Translations under genes and position numbers: made by a program
NCBI RefSeq assembly: GCF_949987515.2
Contig: NC_082698.1
Coordinates: 31,586,070-31,650,069, forward strand
DNA from: Delphinus delphis
Lineage: Eukaryota > Chordata > Mammalia > Artiodactyla > Delphinidae
Direction of reading: 5' to 3'
DNA length: 64,000 nucleotides
The notes under the pieces: model-generated
Database searches by the model: none
What the model saw: only the letters and a program-made list of their open reading frames with translations
Told to the model about the DNA's origin: nothing
Part shown: piece by piece, positions 1 to 11,116 of the stretch
Position numbering within the stretch: the stretch's first letter is position 1
Layout: each line of letters begins with the position of its first letter

Positions 1-39
1 TAAGGGATTTCTGCAACATCATCACTGACATGAACTGCC

Positions 40-240
40 TTATATGTTCATTTTTACTCACTTTGTTCAATTATTTATAAATCCTAGAAATGGAGCAACT
101 GGACAAAATGATGTACATGTTTTAAGGCTCCTAGCTCATGTTGCCAAAACAGTCTTCCCAATGGTTATGCCAGTTTACATTCCAACCAATACCATGTGGA
201 ATGCTCCTCTCACCTAAACCTTTACCAGTACTGGGAATTA
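40..240 (-). mobile_element. Old L1-like fragment
   Basis: The segment around 130-235 resembles the antisense of an old L1 ORF2 3' region, with wording such as 'ccagtttacattccaaccaa', where younger L1s have 'caatttacattcccaccaac'. It is highly diverged and its ends are approximate. Confidence 0.35.
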
Positions 241-910
241 ATAATTTGTAAAAAGGCCCATGTCCCTTTATGGGGAATGGAACCATATCTATCTGACTGC
301 CTGTGTCAAGGAAGCCTCCAGAGTTAGAGTAGTTATCACTTAAGGTTTAGAAATAATGGATCATAGATTGGAATTCAAAGAATATAAATCACTAGGTAAA
401 TTTGACATAGACATATCTCTCAAACGGACAAACTGTGATGGAACGGAAGGAAGACTGGGATGTTAAAACAAGGAAAAGATTTTAATTAGCAAAGTCAATA
501 TTGATAAGAGTGTGATGAAACTACTATCTTTAAGGCTACTACAGCCCTCTGCTGCCTCAATGCTTTGTTTTGCTTGAAGTCACCATATTTAATAAAGGGG
601 TAAATTGTTTTTGCCATTAGTGGATATGGGTTTAAAAGGTAGAGAAACACTGCTCTTGATATTTTTCATCAAGCATGAGTGTGCCTGTGAGTCTCTGCCG
701 ATGTAAATGTTGCTGTATGCCTGGAGGTAATGCTATGGTAATGCAAAGCTATTACGCAAAGGGCTTGCGTCTTTAAGGCTCACGCTAAGCCTGGCTTCTA
801 AGCAAAGGCCCCCATTCACAGCCACTCATCTCATTCTTCACAGCGAGCTTTCAGATTGGTGAGTCTTGAAGCTACAACCAACAAGGCCTTAACCCCTTGT
901 GACAAACCAT

Positions 911-950
911 GATCATCCCTCTGGATTCACGATCATCCCTCTGGATTCAC
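911..950. repeat. 20-bp exact tandem duplication
   Basis: The 20-base unit gatcatccctctggattcac occurs twice head to tail with no mismatch. It lies in intron 9 and looks like a recent slippage or patch duplication. Confidence 0.95.
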
Positions 951-1284
951 GAAGGGGCCTTTAGGATGGATGCTGAAGTCAGCACGCAGAATCACTGTGG
1001 CTGTTGAAACACTGTTACATTACTTTACTATCTCATTTTTTGTTTTATAAGGGGTTAGTCACTGTTCTGTGAGCAGAAAGGCGAGGCTGAGAATGCAAGT
1101 AGCCCTCCTTAGACAGGATATCCACAACTGGCTGGTCAACATTATCAGGAGATGCCATCTTGGGTTAGAGGTGAAGTGGTAGGACAGGACATCAGGCCAA
1201 AATTAGATCAGGTTGACTCCTACCTCTTTTAAGCCCAAAGCTGCTTCAGTCACTACCACCCAACCTCCCCACAACCTAACAAAC

Positions 1285-1422
1285 CTTGCCCATGAAGTGA
1301 ATATCCTTCCAGGACTCAGCTGTAAAATGATAGCCATTCAGAAGAAGAGCGAGGATGTAGGTGCCAGAAAAGCAGTATTCACTCAGGTACTTCTCCTTCA
1401 CTTCACCAAAGTACATCTGCAG
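1285..1422 (-). CDS. ENTPD1: ENTPD1 exon 9 (ACR5 region)
   Basis: The exon has 138 nt (46 codons, phase 0 at both ends) between an acceptor ending ttccag and the donor GGCAAG|GTTTGT. The translation begins [16 protein letters not shown] and continues through [17 protein letters not shown] to [12 protein letters not shown]. It matches human CD39 exon 9 in length and almost throughout, but the first seven residues differ from the human IKTSYAG. It carries the end of the nucleotide-binding lobe and the segment before the last extracellular stretch. The cysteine of EYCFSG is expected in a disulfide. The donor GTTTGT is weaker than consensus. Confidence 0.93.
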
Positions 1423-3229
1423 CTGGAAGTGAAGTGAAGAAAACATCATACTTGGACAACAACAGGCACTTCTCCATAGCCCTCATGTTCGCTATTAGAG
1501 CTGATCAAGAGAGGAAAAAGCCCCAGCTCACATGGGCCTGAGAGTTGGCCCCTGCAGAGAGCTTTGGGAGTGGTGCTGCACTCCTTCAGTGGGTGCAGGG
1601 GTTCACAGTTTAGGGTCTGTTAAGCAATCTTTTCCTCCACAGGGTTCTATTAGACATTGATAAGTGTTCTAGGAAAAAAGTAGTTTCTGTGGTCTGAGAG
1701 GTTCAACAACACTGAATTTTACTATAGTTTGCCATCCCTTGTGAAACTTGAGTTTCACAATCACATTAGCATATTAAAAACTGTGAAAAATCTTGCATGA
1801 AAGAAATCTATTAATCTTTGTTTAACCAGAGTTTTCTGTATGCTCTTGACCAAAGTCTTTGGTTTAGAGCCTCTATAAGCATCTTGAAGAAACAGTTTCA
1901 TAACAAGCCTTGCCCCTCAGTTAGGTCTCTGGACTAGCAGCAGCAGCATCCCCTGAGAACTTGTTAATCCTCACCCCTGATCTGCCAGTGCAGAATATGC
2001 TGTTTAATATGACCCCCATATGATCACATACGTAGTAACATTTGACAAACACTGCTCTGGAACCCAGTTTAGGAAGCATTTTGTTCAAGAACCCGAGATG
2101 CTCGTCTTTCTCCACAGATCACCACTAGCTGCAAAAAGCCTCCCCTGTTTTGTAAAGTGCTGAGGCATATTTGAGCTGCTCTTTCCAAAAGCCCTGAATA
2201 CCCTTCCTTCATGTTCTAACTCAGACAAAATACTTAGAGAAAATTTCAGGTGTCCAGGCTCTTGCACAACCTTCCTTCCTCTGTTGTCAGTGCCCACGAG
2301 AACAGCCTTCATTTTTAATTAATTGCATATCTTCAGAATGAAAGCACTGGTCACTTTTGCAATCTCTCTTAAAATCACTCATTTTAAGTCACTTTTGTCA
2401 ACTTAAAACAGCTGCTGTTTTGAGCCACTCCTAGGTGATCTGTTTTTCTAAATCAGAGTAGACTCCATATCCTTCTCTCACGTCCCTGGAAACTTTCATC
2501 AGGTAGCACTGGATCTTGAATGACTCAGTGCCTCAGACAAGAAAAATTTTGGGCTTCAGATTTATGAATAAGTAGGAGATACCTTGGACCTGTCTGATGA
2601 AAAAAGGGTCTTACCACAATGGCGTCTGTGGCAGATTCTGTGAACTGCCTGTCTTCCCTGGGAGTTGGGGGAAGGAGTGGGCGACAATGTGCTCAGCTCC
2701 AGGAAGTAGCTCATGATGGATCTAGGTCTCTAAGCCAGTCATAAAATCCTGCATCCTGCTTTCCCAGCCAGTCCTGGCCAATGAGATGTAAGAGAAAAGA
2801 CTCCTAGGAGCTTCTGGGATAGCTTTTGCTTTCCTATAAAAAGGAACAGATGTATCTGGCGCTATCCTTCTTCTGACCTCGAACACGGCTGTGATCCCTG
2901 AAGCTACACCTTGCTTCCATGAGGAAACAGGCCTAACAACAACTGAAGAATGCCTGAGATAGTCAAGCTGCCCACTCCATGCCAGCAACTGACTACTTCC
3001 GGACTTCGAATTAGGTGAAAACAATAAGACCTTTTTTGTTTAAGCCATTGTATGCCAAGTTATCAAGGAATGCCAGTGAACTTACTCTTAATTGAGTGTA
3101 CCATCTAGGCTTCTCTAACATGAGTGCTGGATCTTGGTCACATTAGCATGACTTGAAGAGCAGACTCACATCCTCCATGCTGTCAAGGGCAGAGAGCAAT
3201 GGTAACAGATGCTGTTTCTAGTCACTTAC
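1423..3229 (-). other. ENTPD1: ENTPD1 intron 8
   Basis: This intron of 1807 nt holds a MER5-like element near 1925-2065. Apart from that it is unique-looking sequence without a coding signal. The open frames on the minus strand at 1921-2312 and 2722-3024 have no splice context or recognisable product. Confidence 0.85.
1925..2065. mobile_element. MER5-like hAT DNA transposon relic
   Basis: The stretch has the MER5 layout of 'actagcagcagcagcatccc', 'gagaacttgttaa' and 'acaaacactgctctgga'. It is an old non-autonomous element without coding capacity, and the family call is from memory of the consensus. Confidence 0.5.
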
Positions 3230-3346
3230 CTCTTCCCAAGGCCGAGAGCAGAACTTTTCCAACGTGCTAATCATCTTTTTATGAGTTGACTGTTCCTCTG
3301 ATGTAAGGTTTAAAAACTCCATCACATAGTAAAAAGCTGAAAATGC
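3230..3346 (-). CDS. ENTPD1: ENTPD1 exon 8
   Basis: The exon has 117 nt (39 codons, phase 0) with acceptor tttctcttgtag| and donor GAAGAG|GTAAGTG, both strong. It encodes [20 protein letters not shown], then [19 protein letters not shown]. The NLT sequon and the cysteine are conserved with human CD39. From memory the human exon is one residue shorter in the middle, where the hydrophilic helix after the sequon varies among species. The segment belongs to the second extracellular lobe of the apyrase fold and connects in frame to exon 9. Confidence 0.93.
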
Positions 3347-3637
3347 CTACAAGAGAAAAATGCTGAGTTTGGTGCAATGTCCAACACAGAGGGACACAGA
3401 TTCACTCTCCAGAAGGCCTAATGAAAGTGCCTGGAAATCTCTGCTGAGTAAATTATGGATCAGGTGATATTCCATCCCCAACAGCTGCTTCCTTCCTGGA
3501 AGGGGGTCACTTTGCTGCTGACATGCATTTCTGAGCCATCTGGTAGCTAATTTTCTCGATAATTTTAATGGGAGAGTCAGGGAGAAAGAAAGATGGGGAA
3601 AAAAGAAGATAAGAGGAAAAGTTACAAAACTCCCATC

Positions 3638-3687
3638 TTTTTTTTTTTTTTTGCGGTACGCGGGCCTCTCACTGTTGTGGCCTCTCC
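3638..3687 (-). mobile_element. CHR SINE, truncated to its tail
   Basis: A T-run (3638-3652) is followed by gcggtacgcgggcctctcac and the start of the CHR body, then the homology ends abruptly near 3687. Only the 3' end of the SINE is present, in minus orientation. It sits in the 414-nt intron 7, about 70 nt past the exon 7 donor. Confidence 0.85.
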
Positions 3688-3760
3688 TTTGTAGGCATAT
3701 GTTCTGTAATTTGCAACCAAAAACTATTGTAACAAATATATCATCATGTCACAAACTTAC

Positions 3761-4027
3761 CCCAAAATTCCCTTGGAGGGGTGGCAAGAAAATCCCATTG
3801 AAGGAACAGCTGGAGTAAGGGCAGTAACTGGTGTTAAAGAGTTGAAGGATGCTTCGCCGGCATTGTTGATAGTTTCCAGTGCCACGGATTTCAACTTCAG
3901 GGAATGGAAGAAATGGAAAAGTTGCCTCAAATCTCCTGGTGCAGGGAGCCTCATAAAGGTCACTCATGTTCATTTTCCTCCGGTATCCAGAGTGAAAGCA
4001 TGGGTCACGGATGGTTCCATTTGTAGC
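3761..4027 (-). CDS. ENTPD1: ENTPD1 exon 7
   Basis: The exon has 267 nt (89 codons, phase 0) with acceptor ttttctattcag| and donor TTTGGG|GTAAGTT. It encodes [17 protein letters not shown] at its start, then a cysteine-rich stretch with [23 protein letters not shown] and LPPLQGNFG at the end. The cysteines and the NTS sequon agree with human CD39, and this part forms the disulfide-stabilised second lobe. The first residues are one codon shorter than the human VASNEILRD stretch if exon 6 ends at its GC donor. [11 protein letters not shown] carries a few extra residues compared with human PFQQFEIQG, recalled from memory. Confidence 0.94.
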
Positions 4028-5274
4028 CTGAATAGAAAAATCACTTGAAGGCATCATGTGCAAATGCTTTGAGTACAAAAGCACCAGTCTGACTTCAACA
4101 ATGTGTAGCAATTGAGAAACAGCCAGGCACTCAGCACTGGCATCAATATGCCCCTGCGCTGCCTTTTTTACCCTTGGGTAACAGTCATATTTGTATAACA
4201 GGCACCAGAAGTGGCATCAGATGTAAATGAACTTTTGCTATTCACAGAAAGCTAGTATCGTTGAAGCTGGGCCCAGAAATTCCATTAGTTTGGAATGGCC
4301 CCTAGCGCTTAGTACTAATCGCGTAGGTCAGAAGCAGATCCACAAGGAAAACTCTCAAGGTTCTCAAAATTCCGAGCCTAGGGTAGTTCTCTGGGGGTCT
4401 GCCTATATCCCTGGCCCTACCTCCAAGCCGAAAAGCAAAAGCTTCAAGAGCTGGAAGTGCCTCAGATCACTTAAGGCAGGAGTATCAAGATGATTTTCAA
4501 CCCACAACCCAGTATGTTCACGAGAAGTAAAGGGGCTGCTGTGGATGAGAGACTTGGTGGAAACTTAGGGCTCACTAGGCGTCTCTTAGCAGCCCCTCCT
4601 CCCATGGCAGTCATCTTATTGATAGTGTTTCTGAGAACCAGAGAGCGAGCTTTGGAGGAAAGCAGAGAACTGGTTGTCCTTTCAGTAGAGACAGGGAACA
4701 GCTGGATTTGACATCCTTGCTCTGTGTTTGTCAGGATGTGCTGGTACTTGCATGATTTTGAGTATGTTTAACTTTTCTCGCCTTCAAAACGTAAAAAGTG
4801 TCTAGGGACAAGATTTGAAGTGTTGATCAATAAACTCTGCATTTTCTCTGAAGTTTTTTTTCTCCTCCTCTCCAGGTTGTTTCTAATAGCCTTGTTTTCT
4901 GCAGTTCGTAGGAAATGGAGATTGAAAAGTGGGAAAGAGCTTAAAAACTGTGTGCACGCGCACACGCACACACACATACACACACTACTGTAGCATGTAC
5001 TTTTCATTGTCAGCCCCACAGGGGTGAGAAATTATTTCCAAAGAAAGGATTTGAGTCATGTCCTTGGAGACAGTGCAGTAAACAAACATAGGAGGTGGTG
5101 TCTGGATGGGACAATTCACAGGGGTTGACCAGATGTCGTTAGATATCCTGCCTGAAAAGGTTTGGAAAGTACAGTAACCAACTTCAGATCAGTTACTGAA
5201 ATAGAAAGAGAAAACGACGCGGGGGGCTGGTGGCCCAGTTGTGGGGAGGGTGGTCTGGATTCAGTTACACTCGC
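4028..5274 (-). other. ENTPD1: ENTPD1 intron 6
   Basis: The intron has 1247 nt. If it starts directly after the exon 6 codon CAG it begins GCGAGT and is a GC-AG intron. It ends in a good polypyrimidine tract and cag. It holds a CA-rich simple repeat near 4950-4986 and otherwise unique sequence. Confidence 0.8.
4950..4986. repeat. CA-rich simple repeat
   Basis: An imperfect alternating purine-pyrimidine tract with cgcg and cata interruptions. It is a short interrupted microsatellite. Confidence 0.85.
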
Positions 5275-5514
5275 CTGAAGGTCCTTGGACAGTTTCTGCA
5301 AGAGGGCTTGATCCTTCCCATAGCACAAGAAGCTGTGTGTGTATACACCGTAGTTCTTGCCATAGAGGCGAAAGTGCAGAGTGTTGTTAGAAGACTCAGT
5401 CGTTTCGTTTCGAGGCACAAAAGTGATTTGTGTAGAGGCTCCCCCAAGGTCTAAAGCTCCATAGGTTTCCTGAGTATCGCCTTCACTTGGTTTCAGGTTA
5501 AACCAACTCAATTT
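5275..5514 (-). CDS. ENTPD1: ENTPD1 exon 6 (ACR4, catalytic)
   Basis: The exon has 240 nt (80 codons, the same as my recollection of human) after acceptor gtctttcag|. It begins [20 protein letters not shown] and contains ACR4 [11 protein letters not shown]. By alignment with human CD39 the aspartate and serine of DLGGAS correspond to D213 and S218, which contact metal, phosphate and water in the active site. It continues through [20 protein letters not shown] to KLSKDLQ. The 3' boundary is unusual: the expected junction after CAG is followed by GCGAGTGT, so the donor is either GC (end at 5275) or a weaker GT six bases on (end at 5269), which would add Ala-Ser. The GC site keeps the rest of the donor consensus. 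Confidence 0.92.
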
Positions 5515-5734
5515 CTGAAAGACAGTACCGACACCAGTGGTAGAAGGATCTGGACATCCCCTTTTCATGCTATTTCTTGGACTCAGGGACTTCCTAAGGC
5601 AAAGGAGCAGGAGGATAAGGGTGAAACAAAGCTCACCAGAGGTTCCTGAGTCTGCATCAGATCAACAGCAAGAAAACAGGGGCTTCAGAGACATAGCTCA
5701 GACTGCGGCAACATAGGAACAGTTTACAGACACA

Positions 5735-5925
5735 AGATCTGGGGCCAGAAAGACCCAAGTTCAAATCCCTACTCATTGGCTTATTAGCCATGTGACCTTG
5801 GGCAGAATAATTGCCTCCTCTAGGCCTCGATTTGAGGCTCTAAAATGAGAGAACACCTCCTATGGTTATTCTGAAGATTAAGTCAAACAGTACAGGAAAA
5901 GTGCTTTGCATAGCACAAGACACAT
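5735..5925 (+). mobile_element. MIR SINE relic
   Basis: The core 'agccatgtgaccttgggcag' followed by 'aaaatgagagaacacctcct' is the MIR pattern. It lies in intron 5 (5515-6192), which otherwise holds nothing I can name. Ends are approximate. Confidence 0.75.
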
Positions 5926-6192
5926 GGCACTACGCAAATGTTAGCTATTTTTATTTTTAATGATAGATTAAAAAAATTTTTTTTCTGTATCTCTGTATAT
6001 GGCTTCCTTATTCTCCAATAGTGAGAGTTCTTGTGAGAGAATTATACCTCTGGTGACCCCTGCAAATGTGAGGGTAAATTAATTTGTTCATTTATCCATC
6101 ATTCATTCTGTCTAGTGATCCAAGTACTGCCTGAGATATCAATGGCATTGACCCACAGGGAGCCACCTCCACGGATGCTGTGAGACAATCAC

Positions 6193-6352
6193 CTGAGTGA
6201 ATCTGCCCAGCAGATAGTTGATAGTAATCCAGCCATAGGCACCTTCCTCTTGGCCAGTGATGATTCTGGCACCCTGGAAGTCAAAGGGGTAGCTGCTGAT
6301 GCTCTTTGCCACCGCAGCCAGGATCTTGTCTGCCAACCGTTCATTTTCCATC
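6193..6352 (-). CDS. ENTPD1: ENTPD1 exon 5 (ACR3, catalytic base)
   Basis: The exon has 160 nt with acceptor tttgtgcag| and donor ACTCAG|GTGATT. The first base completes the arginine codon left by exon 4, and 53 codons follow. It encodes [20 protein letters not shown], then the [13 protein letters not shown] segment and ACR3 [17 protein letters not shown]. The second glutamate of GQEEG aligns with E174 of human CD39, the proposed catalytic base that activates the attacking water. The reading frame is intact and very close to human in the ACR3 half, with more change in the amphipathic helix before it. Confidence 0.95.
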
Positions 6353-8335
6353 CTGCACAAAGAGCTGAGGTTACTGGTTTTGTCTGAATAACTATGACTA
6401 CCCATTGCAGCCAGAGCTTCCAGCCAGTTCCCCTAGGAAGTGAAGCATAAGCTCACTGCAATAAACAGAAGGATGGAGATGCCCACACATGGCTGTCTGA
6501 GAAGCCCTCCTTTGGGGAGGAGCATAACTACTCTTTTGGCCCCTCTTCTCCAAATCCAGATCCTTCCAATCCCTACGTAGGTTGGTCCTCTTAAAATACC
6601 ACTTTCATTGTTGTTCCCTGGCTCCAAGAAATTATCAGAGTAATTTTAATTGCTGTGGTGGTGGTAGCTGGATATTGTTTGATCACCAAGCCTAGAGCTG
6701 ACGTGTGCTACGTTAGCCATTGCCGGTGGCTTCAAGCTGCTTACGTAGCCTCAAGGCTCTGCTTGAAGTTTTTAATTAGGGCTCTAGCAGACACCAAGTG
6801 GAAAATGTCCTGGGACAGATACCCAACCTCAGTTGGTGCCGGAGTGGGGTAAAAAATCTTTCTCATATTCTGCCTTGGTTTTTGGGTCTGAGACCTTGAG
6901 ATCTAAAGAAGAAATCTTCCAGGGTTGTCACAATGAAGATGGAACACAATTGCTTCCAAGATCTAGGCAATATAATACTGAGAGTCTCTGGGTCAGAAAA
7001 TGCTGCCTTCCAACTGGCATTAGACCCCAGTAATCTCTCATTTGAATGGCTTCCTTACCCTATCAACTGGCCTCCTTGTCCCTAGTTTTCCTCTCCTCCA
7101 ATCCACCTCTCTACCACTGGCACCAGTTGTGTAACATCCTTTAATGGCTTCCCATTGTTTCCCAGATAAACTTCAAACTCCCTAGCATGGCCCACAAGGC
7201 ACTTTGTGATCCGAATCTTGCCTTCACAGAATCCCACTCAGAATCCTGGCTCTACCACTTGCCAGGTATGTGACCTTTGGTGAGTTACTTAACATCTGTA
7301 CACCACAGCTTCCTTAATCTGATTAATAATAGTTAATAATACCTGTTACTTCATAGAGTTACAGTGATTTAAATTAAAGCACAGTGCTAAGAACATAGTA
7401 AGGGCCCAACAAATACAAGCTGCTACCATTACCACTGTCATTATTAGTATTAACTCTATGTACCCTACGTTCTATCTATGCAGAACTATCTATAGTCCTC
7501 TGAACATGCCCTGATCTCTCACATATCACTCCTTTGTGCATCTATTAGAACACAAGATCCAGGAAAGCAGGGACTTATGCCTGACACATAACAGGTGCCA
7601 AATAAACATAGGTTATGGAACGCATGATGTCTGCTCTGCCTGTAATGCCCTGCCCCCTCCCCCCACAAGTCCTTCATGATTTGGCTCATGTATCCCCTCC
7701 TCTGGTGAGTCTTCCTGACCTCCTCCCATTCTTGGCAGGGACAAGTATGCTCCCATAGCAGCTCTGAGCACTCTTCTGTCAAAGAATTGGTCGCCCTGTA
7801 TCAAAACCCTGATCTTGGAAGATGAGTCACCCACTTCCATGTCCTGGGACAGAGCAGGCAGTCAATACAAACTGAATGAATGAATGAACAAACAAATGAA
7901 CAAATAATGCCCACAGATACTAAGTGGTGACCAGCAAAGATGTGCTAATTGTGATGATTTGTGTCTCGGGATGTCTGCGAGTCTCCTCTGGCCTTCCTCC
8001 TCCCAGATGTGGAATTGCTAAATCTGCAGCCCCAAATCCCAGAGTATAAAGGCTCAATCTTCCTCTTTTTGTGCATCACTCCCTTGAATTCCCTGTGGGG
8101 AGATGAGTAAGAGGCCTTTTTTTTTTTTTTTTTACCTACTTAAACTCCCATCATTATGCAAGCTAAGAGTTTGGGAATTTTACCCATTTACTGAGATTTT
8201 CTTTCTTAGGTGTGGACATTTAGCATGTCTAGAATTGGGGTGTTAGAGAAGTGTGGCGTTCGCCCATAACTCAGAGGCTCTAGCAACTGCCAAACCTATC
8301 TCCCTGCAGCTCTCAGTCCCTACAGGCTGCTATAC
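6353..8335 (-). other. ENTPD1: ENTPD1 intron 4
   Basis: The intron has 1983 nt. Its 6353-7050 part is unique. The 7060-7895 part is an L2 relic with a MIR inside it. A T-run at about 8119-8134 has no attached SINE body. There is no coding signal beyond shadows of the repeats. Confidence 0.85.
7060..7895 (+). mobile_element. L2 LINE relic interrupted by a MIR
   Basis: The plus strand carries L2 3'-end wording ('aatggcttcccattg', 'ggcccacaaggcac', 'ttcatgatttggct', and a terminal run of tgaatgaatgaa). A MIR-like stretch ('ttgccaggtatgtgacctttgg' region) breaks it at about 7235-7425. Both are ancient and the boundaries are approximate. Confidence 0.65.
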
Positions 8336-8486
8336 CTGAGCAACCGCATGCCTGCCGTGGCTCCCAAGTAAACAGGTGTCTCTGTGTGCTGGGATGCTGG
8401 AATCACTTTCCTGGCTCTTTCCATGCACGCAGTCAGATAAATGTCTATTTCACTTAATTTCTGAGCAAATTCTGAGATTCCAGGAC
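8336..8486 (-). CDS. ENTPD1: ENTPD1 exon 4 (ACR2)
   Basis: The exon has 151 nt with acceptor ctgctttctctag| and donor TGCTCAG|GTATAG. Two bases finish the glycine codon begun in exon 3, 49 codons follow, and two bases start the arginine completed by exon 5. It encodes [17 protein letters not shown], the helix [20 protein letters not shown] and ACR2 [10 protein letters not shown]. The glycine-rich ACR2 loop lies near the phosphate-binding site in the apyrase fold. Differences from human cluster in the first helix, and the ACR itself is unchanged. Confidence 0.95.
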
Positions 8487-9431
8487 CTAGAGAAAGCAGA
8501 TGAAAAAAAGTAGCAAGTAGAAGCAGATGAAAATTGTTTTTAAAAGTAAAGGACATATCTTCACATTATTAGAGAAAATACTGATGTTTTCTGAGAAAAT
8601 GCAAGGAGACAATTTCTTTTTGTGATATCTGTTAAGTTTTTGTACTTAGAGGGTAACTCACTGAATCTAGCCTCAGTAGGATTTATTTTCAGACCTCAAG
8701 CCGGGTCTGTCTGCTGTTCAGTAATCTTGCCACTGGATGGCGCAATTTTCACATTTAATTGCATGCATAGCCTTCCTAAAACCAGGCTCTCTCAGACTTA
8801 AATGGGGATCTTACAGATAACTACTCTATATAGCTGTTTTATGACGCTTCTTCCACAAAGTTGTAATTAGCAACACTAATTCCTAGAAGATGGGAAAGGC
8901 AAAAGATAACAGAACAAAAATTAAAATATGTACCAGGCACATGGGCTTTTACTGAAAAGACAGGAACAGCTACTAACTAACACTAAAATTTCTGCAGCAA
9001 TGTTTCTTCCTTTGTTAGAAGAAACAGGCATAGAACCCATGTCTCCTCAGCAGCTTTTCTACTCTGATACCCTGTCTGCCTAGTAAAACTGTCCAGTTTT
9101 AGAGCTGTTTTAACTGCTGCTGTGGAGAGGATTAGAGAGCCAAGATGCTTTACGCTTTTTGAAGTTATTTAACAGTTAACAATTTTGGCTCACTTTAAGC
9201 TAAACATCTACATTTTCAGTGCTTTATAGTGAGGATTTGCTTTAACAATAAGTAACCAGATATCTGATCCATATCTCGTTCACCAGATTTTAAATAGCCT
9301 GTTTACTTAACTGCAATGAGAAAATCAGCTCCAAGTTATCAGCTAAGTGTTTTGACTCAAAAAGCCTGGCCTTCCATAACCGGTAGCTTTCAACTCACCT
9401 TTCTATTTAAATATTTGATTAGAGAACTCTA

Positions 9432-9591
9432 TTTTTTTTTTTTTTTTTTTTTTTTTTGCGGTACGCGGGCCTCTCACTGTTGTGGCCTCTCCCGTTGCGG
9501 AGCACAGGCTCCGGACGCGCAGGCTCAGCGGCCACGGCTCACAGGCCCAGCCACGGCTCACAGATCCCAACCACTGTGCCACCAGGGAAGC
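9432..9591 (-). mobile_element. CHR SINE with internal deletion
   Basis: A long T-run (about 26 bases) leads into gcggtacgcgggcctctcac and ends in accactgtgccaccagggaa, so both ends of the SINE are present in minus orientation. The body is shorter than the copy at 47.6 kb. The region between the 'ccacggctcac' motif, which is repeated, and the end has lost roughly 50 bases. Being minus-oriented, it is sense relative to ENTPD1. Confidence 0.9.
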
Positions 9592-10392
9592 TATCTTTTG
9601 AGAAGGGAAAATTACTGCATTTATTAGGCCAAACACGCATGGGGATATGTGTCTCAGGAGACAGCTGCTAGGTTAACACCACAACAACACGTGGAAGAAG
9701 AAATGGAAGGCAGTGAATTATTAAATAGAAGTCAATAAAACGAGGGATTTGGGTTTTAAAAAATGTTTGAAGTACTACCTCAGAACTGATGGGGCCAGAT
9801 TCTGAGGACATCAGGCTACTGGGTAGAACGACTTGCTCTCTTGGAAACGTATCCTATCTACAGCTTTCTTGATAAACTATGAAAATTAGTGGACACCACA
9901 GGCCACCAAACTAAAAGTCAATTATATTCTGGGGCCTAGGATACCTGTCTGACCAAAACTAAACAGTGAGTCCCTGGCTAAAAAGGCCAAGAGAGATGAA
10001 GGTCAGAAAGGTGAGGGCACAGCCGGGAGTGTTGGGCAGGAGGGAGCGGGAAGAGCTGCTGTCCACAACTCTAACTGGTCTTGTGACCTTAAAAGGAAAG
10101 TAACTAGGAAAAGACTCAATACGCAGTGTGGTGACTCAGAGTAGCAGGAAGCCTGCAGTGCGACTTGGAGGCCCAGATTCTTGTCCTGGTTCTGTTCCTC
10201 CTTGCCAGTCACTAGTCTTTCAGGTTTTTGCTTCCTTTTCTATAAAACAAGACTTCAGTGATCCACAAGGTCCTTTTTGCAGCCCTAAGGGTCTATGATT
10301 TGCCTGCCTATACAGAAGCTAAAGGCTTTTGAAAATCCCTTCCAAGCCATAGATTAGAGGACAAAGATTAAGAGCAGCAAGGCTCTGGATCC

Positions 10393-10557
10393 ACCAGCCT
10401 CAACATCACCTGGGCACTTGTTAGAAGTACAAATTCTCAGTCCTCATCCCAAACCTACTGAACCAGAAACTTGGGGGCGGGAGCGAGCACCTGTGCTTTA
10501 ACACACCCTCCAGGTGGTTCTGATACAGGTTCAAATTTGAGAACCACTGGCTAACAC
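10393..10557. mobile_element. MER5-like DNA transposon relic
   Basis: The stretch runs from 'accagcctcaacatcacctg' through 'ccaggtggttctga' to 'tttgagaaccactggc', the MER5 terminal pattern. It is a non-coding hAT relic. Confidence 0.7.
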
Positions 10558-10689
10558 ATGGGTTTAAAGTTGGGCAGATCTTTGCACAGCAAAGGAAACC
10601 ACTGACAAAACGAAAAGACAACCTAGTGAATAGGAGAAAATATTTGCTAATCATATGACTGATAAGGGTTTAGTTAAGTTTGGGCAGAT

Positions 10690-10890
10690 TTCAGTTCGAG
10701 CCCCAGTTCCATCACTTACTAACTAGCTCAAGTAACCTTAAACAAGTGCCATAACCTCTTTCAACCTCAGTGCCCTCATTTTTAAAAAATGGGAATAATA
10801 ATACATTCCTCAAAGGGAGACTGTGAGGATGAAATAACACATTTTCAGTACCAGGTGCATGGCACATAGAATTGTTCTGTTGATGGGAGT
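10690..10890 (+). mobile_element. MIR SINE relic
   Basis: 'cccagttccatcacttacta', 'taaccttaaacaagt' and 'gactgtgaggatgaaat' follow the MIR layout. Old and diverged. Confidence 0.65.
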
Positions 10891-11116
10891 TACTATTACC
10901 CAATTATTTGGAAGTTTCTCTTTCAAGGGCTTCATCATTAAGGACTGATTTCAGTACCGTTTTCATAATGATAATAAAGTAGCAATTATTTATAAAATAG
11001 CAACAATAGCAGCTCTGCTGCGTTCTCACTTGACTTCCCTTTTTCTCGTGTGTTTGTTTCACTTCCCACATGCCTCTCATGCCCACTGTCTCCCGGTCCC
11101 TTTTTCTTCATCTTAC

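Larger units (their letters stand above)
1..1284 (-). other. ENTPD1: ENTPD1 intron 9, partial
   Basis: This is the sequence downstream of the exon 9 donor in the gene's direction. I looked on the minus strand for the last ENTPD1 exon (the region after ACR5, the second membrane segment and short cytoplasmic tail) and found nothing resembling it, so the last exon should lie outside the window. The stretch holds an old repeat fragment near its low end and a short exact tandem duplication at 911-950. Otherwise it looks like ordinary unique intronic DNA. Confidence 0.75.
8487..11116 (-). other. ENTPD1: ENTPD1 intron 3
   Basis: The intron has 2630 nt. It contains a CHR SINE (9432-9591), a MER5-like relic (10393-10557) and a MIR (10690-10890). 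The remainder is unique sequence, with no open frame that reads as a protein. Confidence 0.85.
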
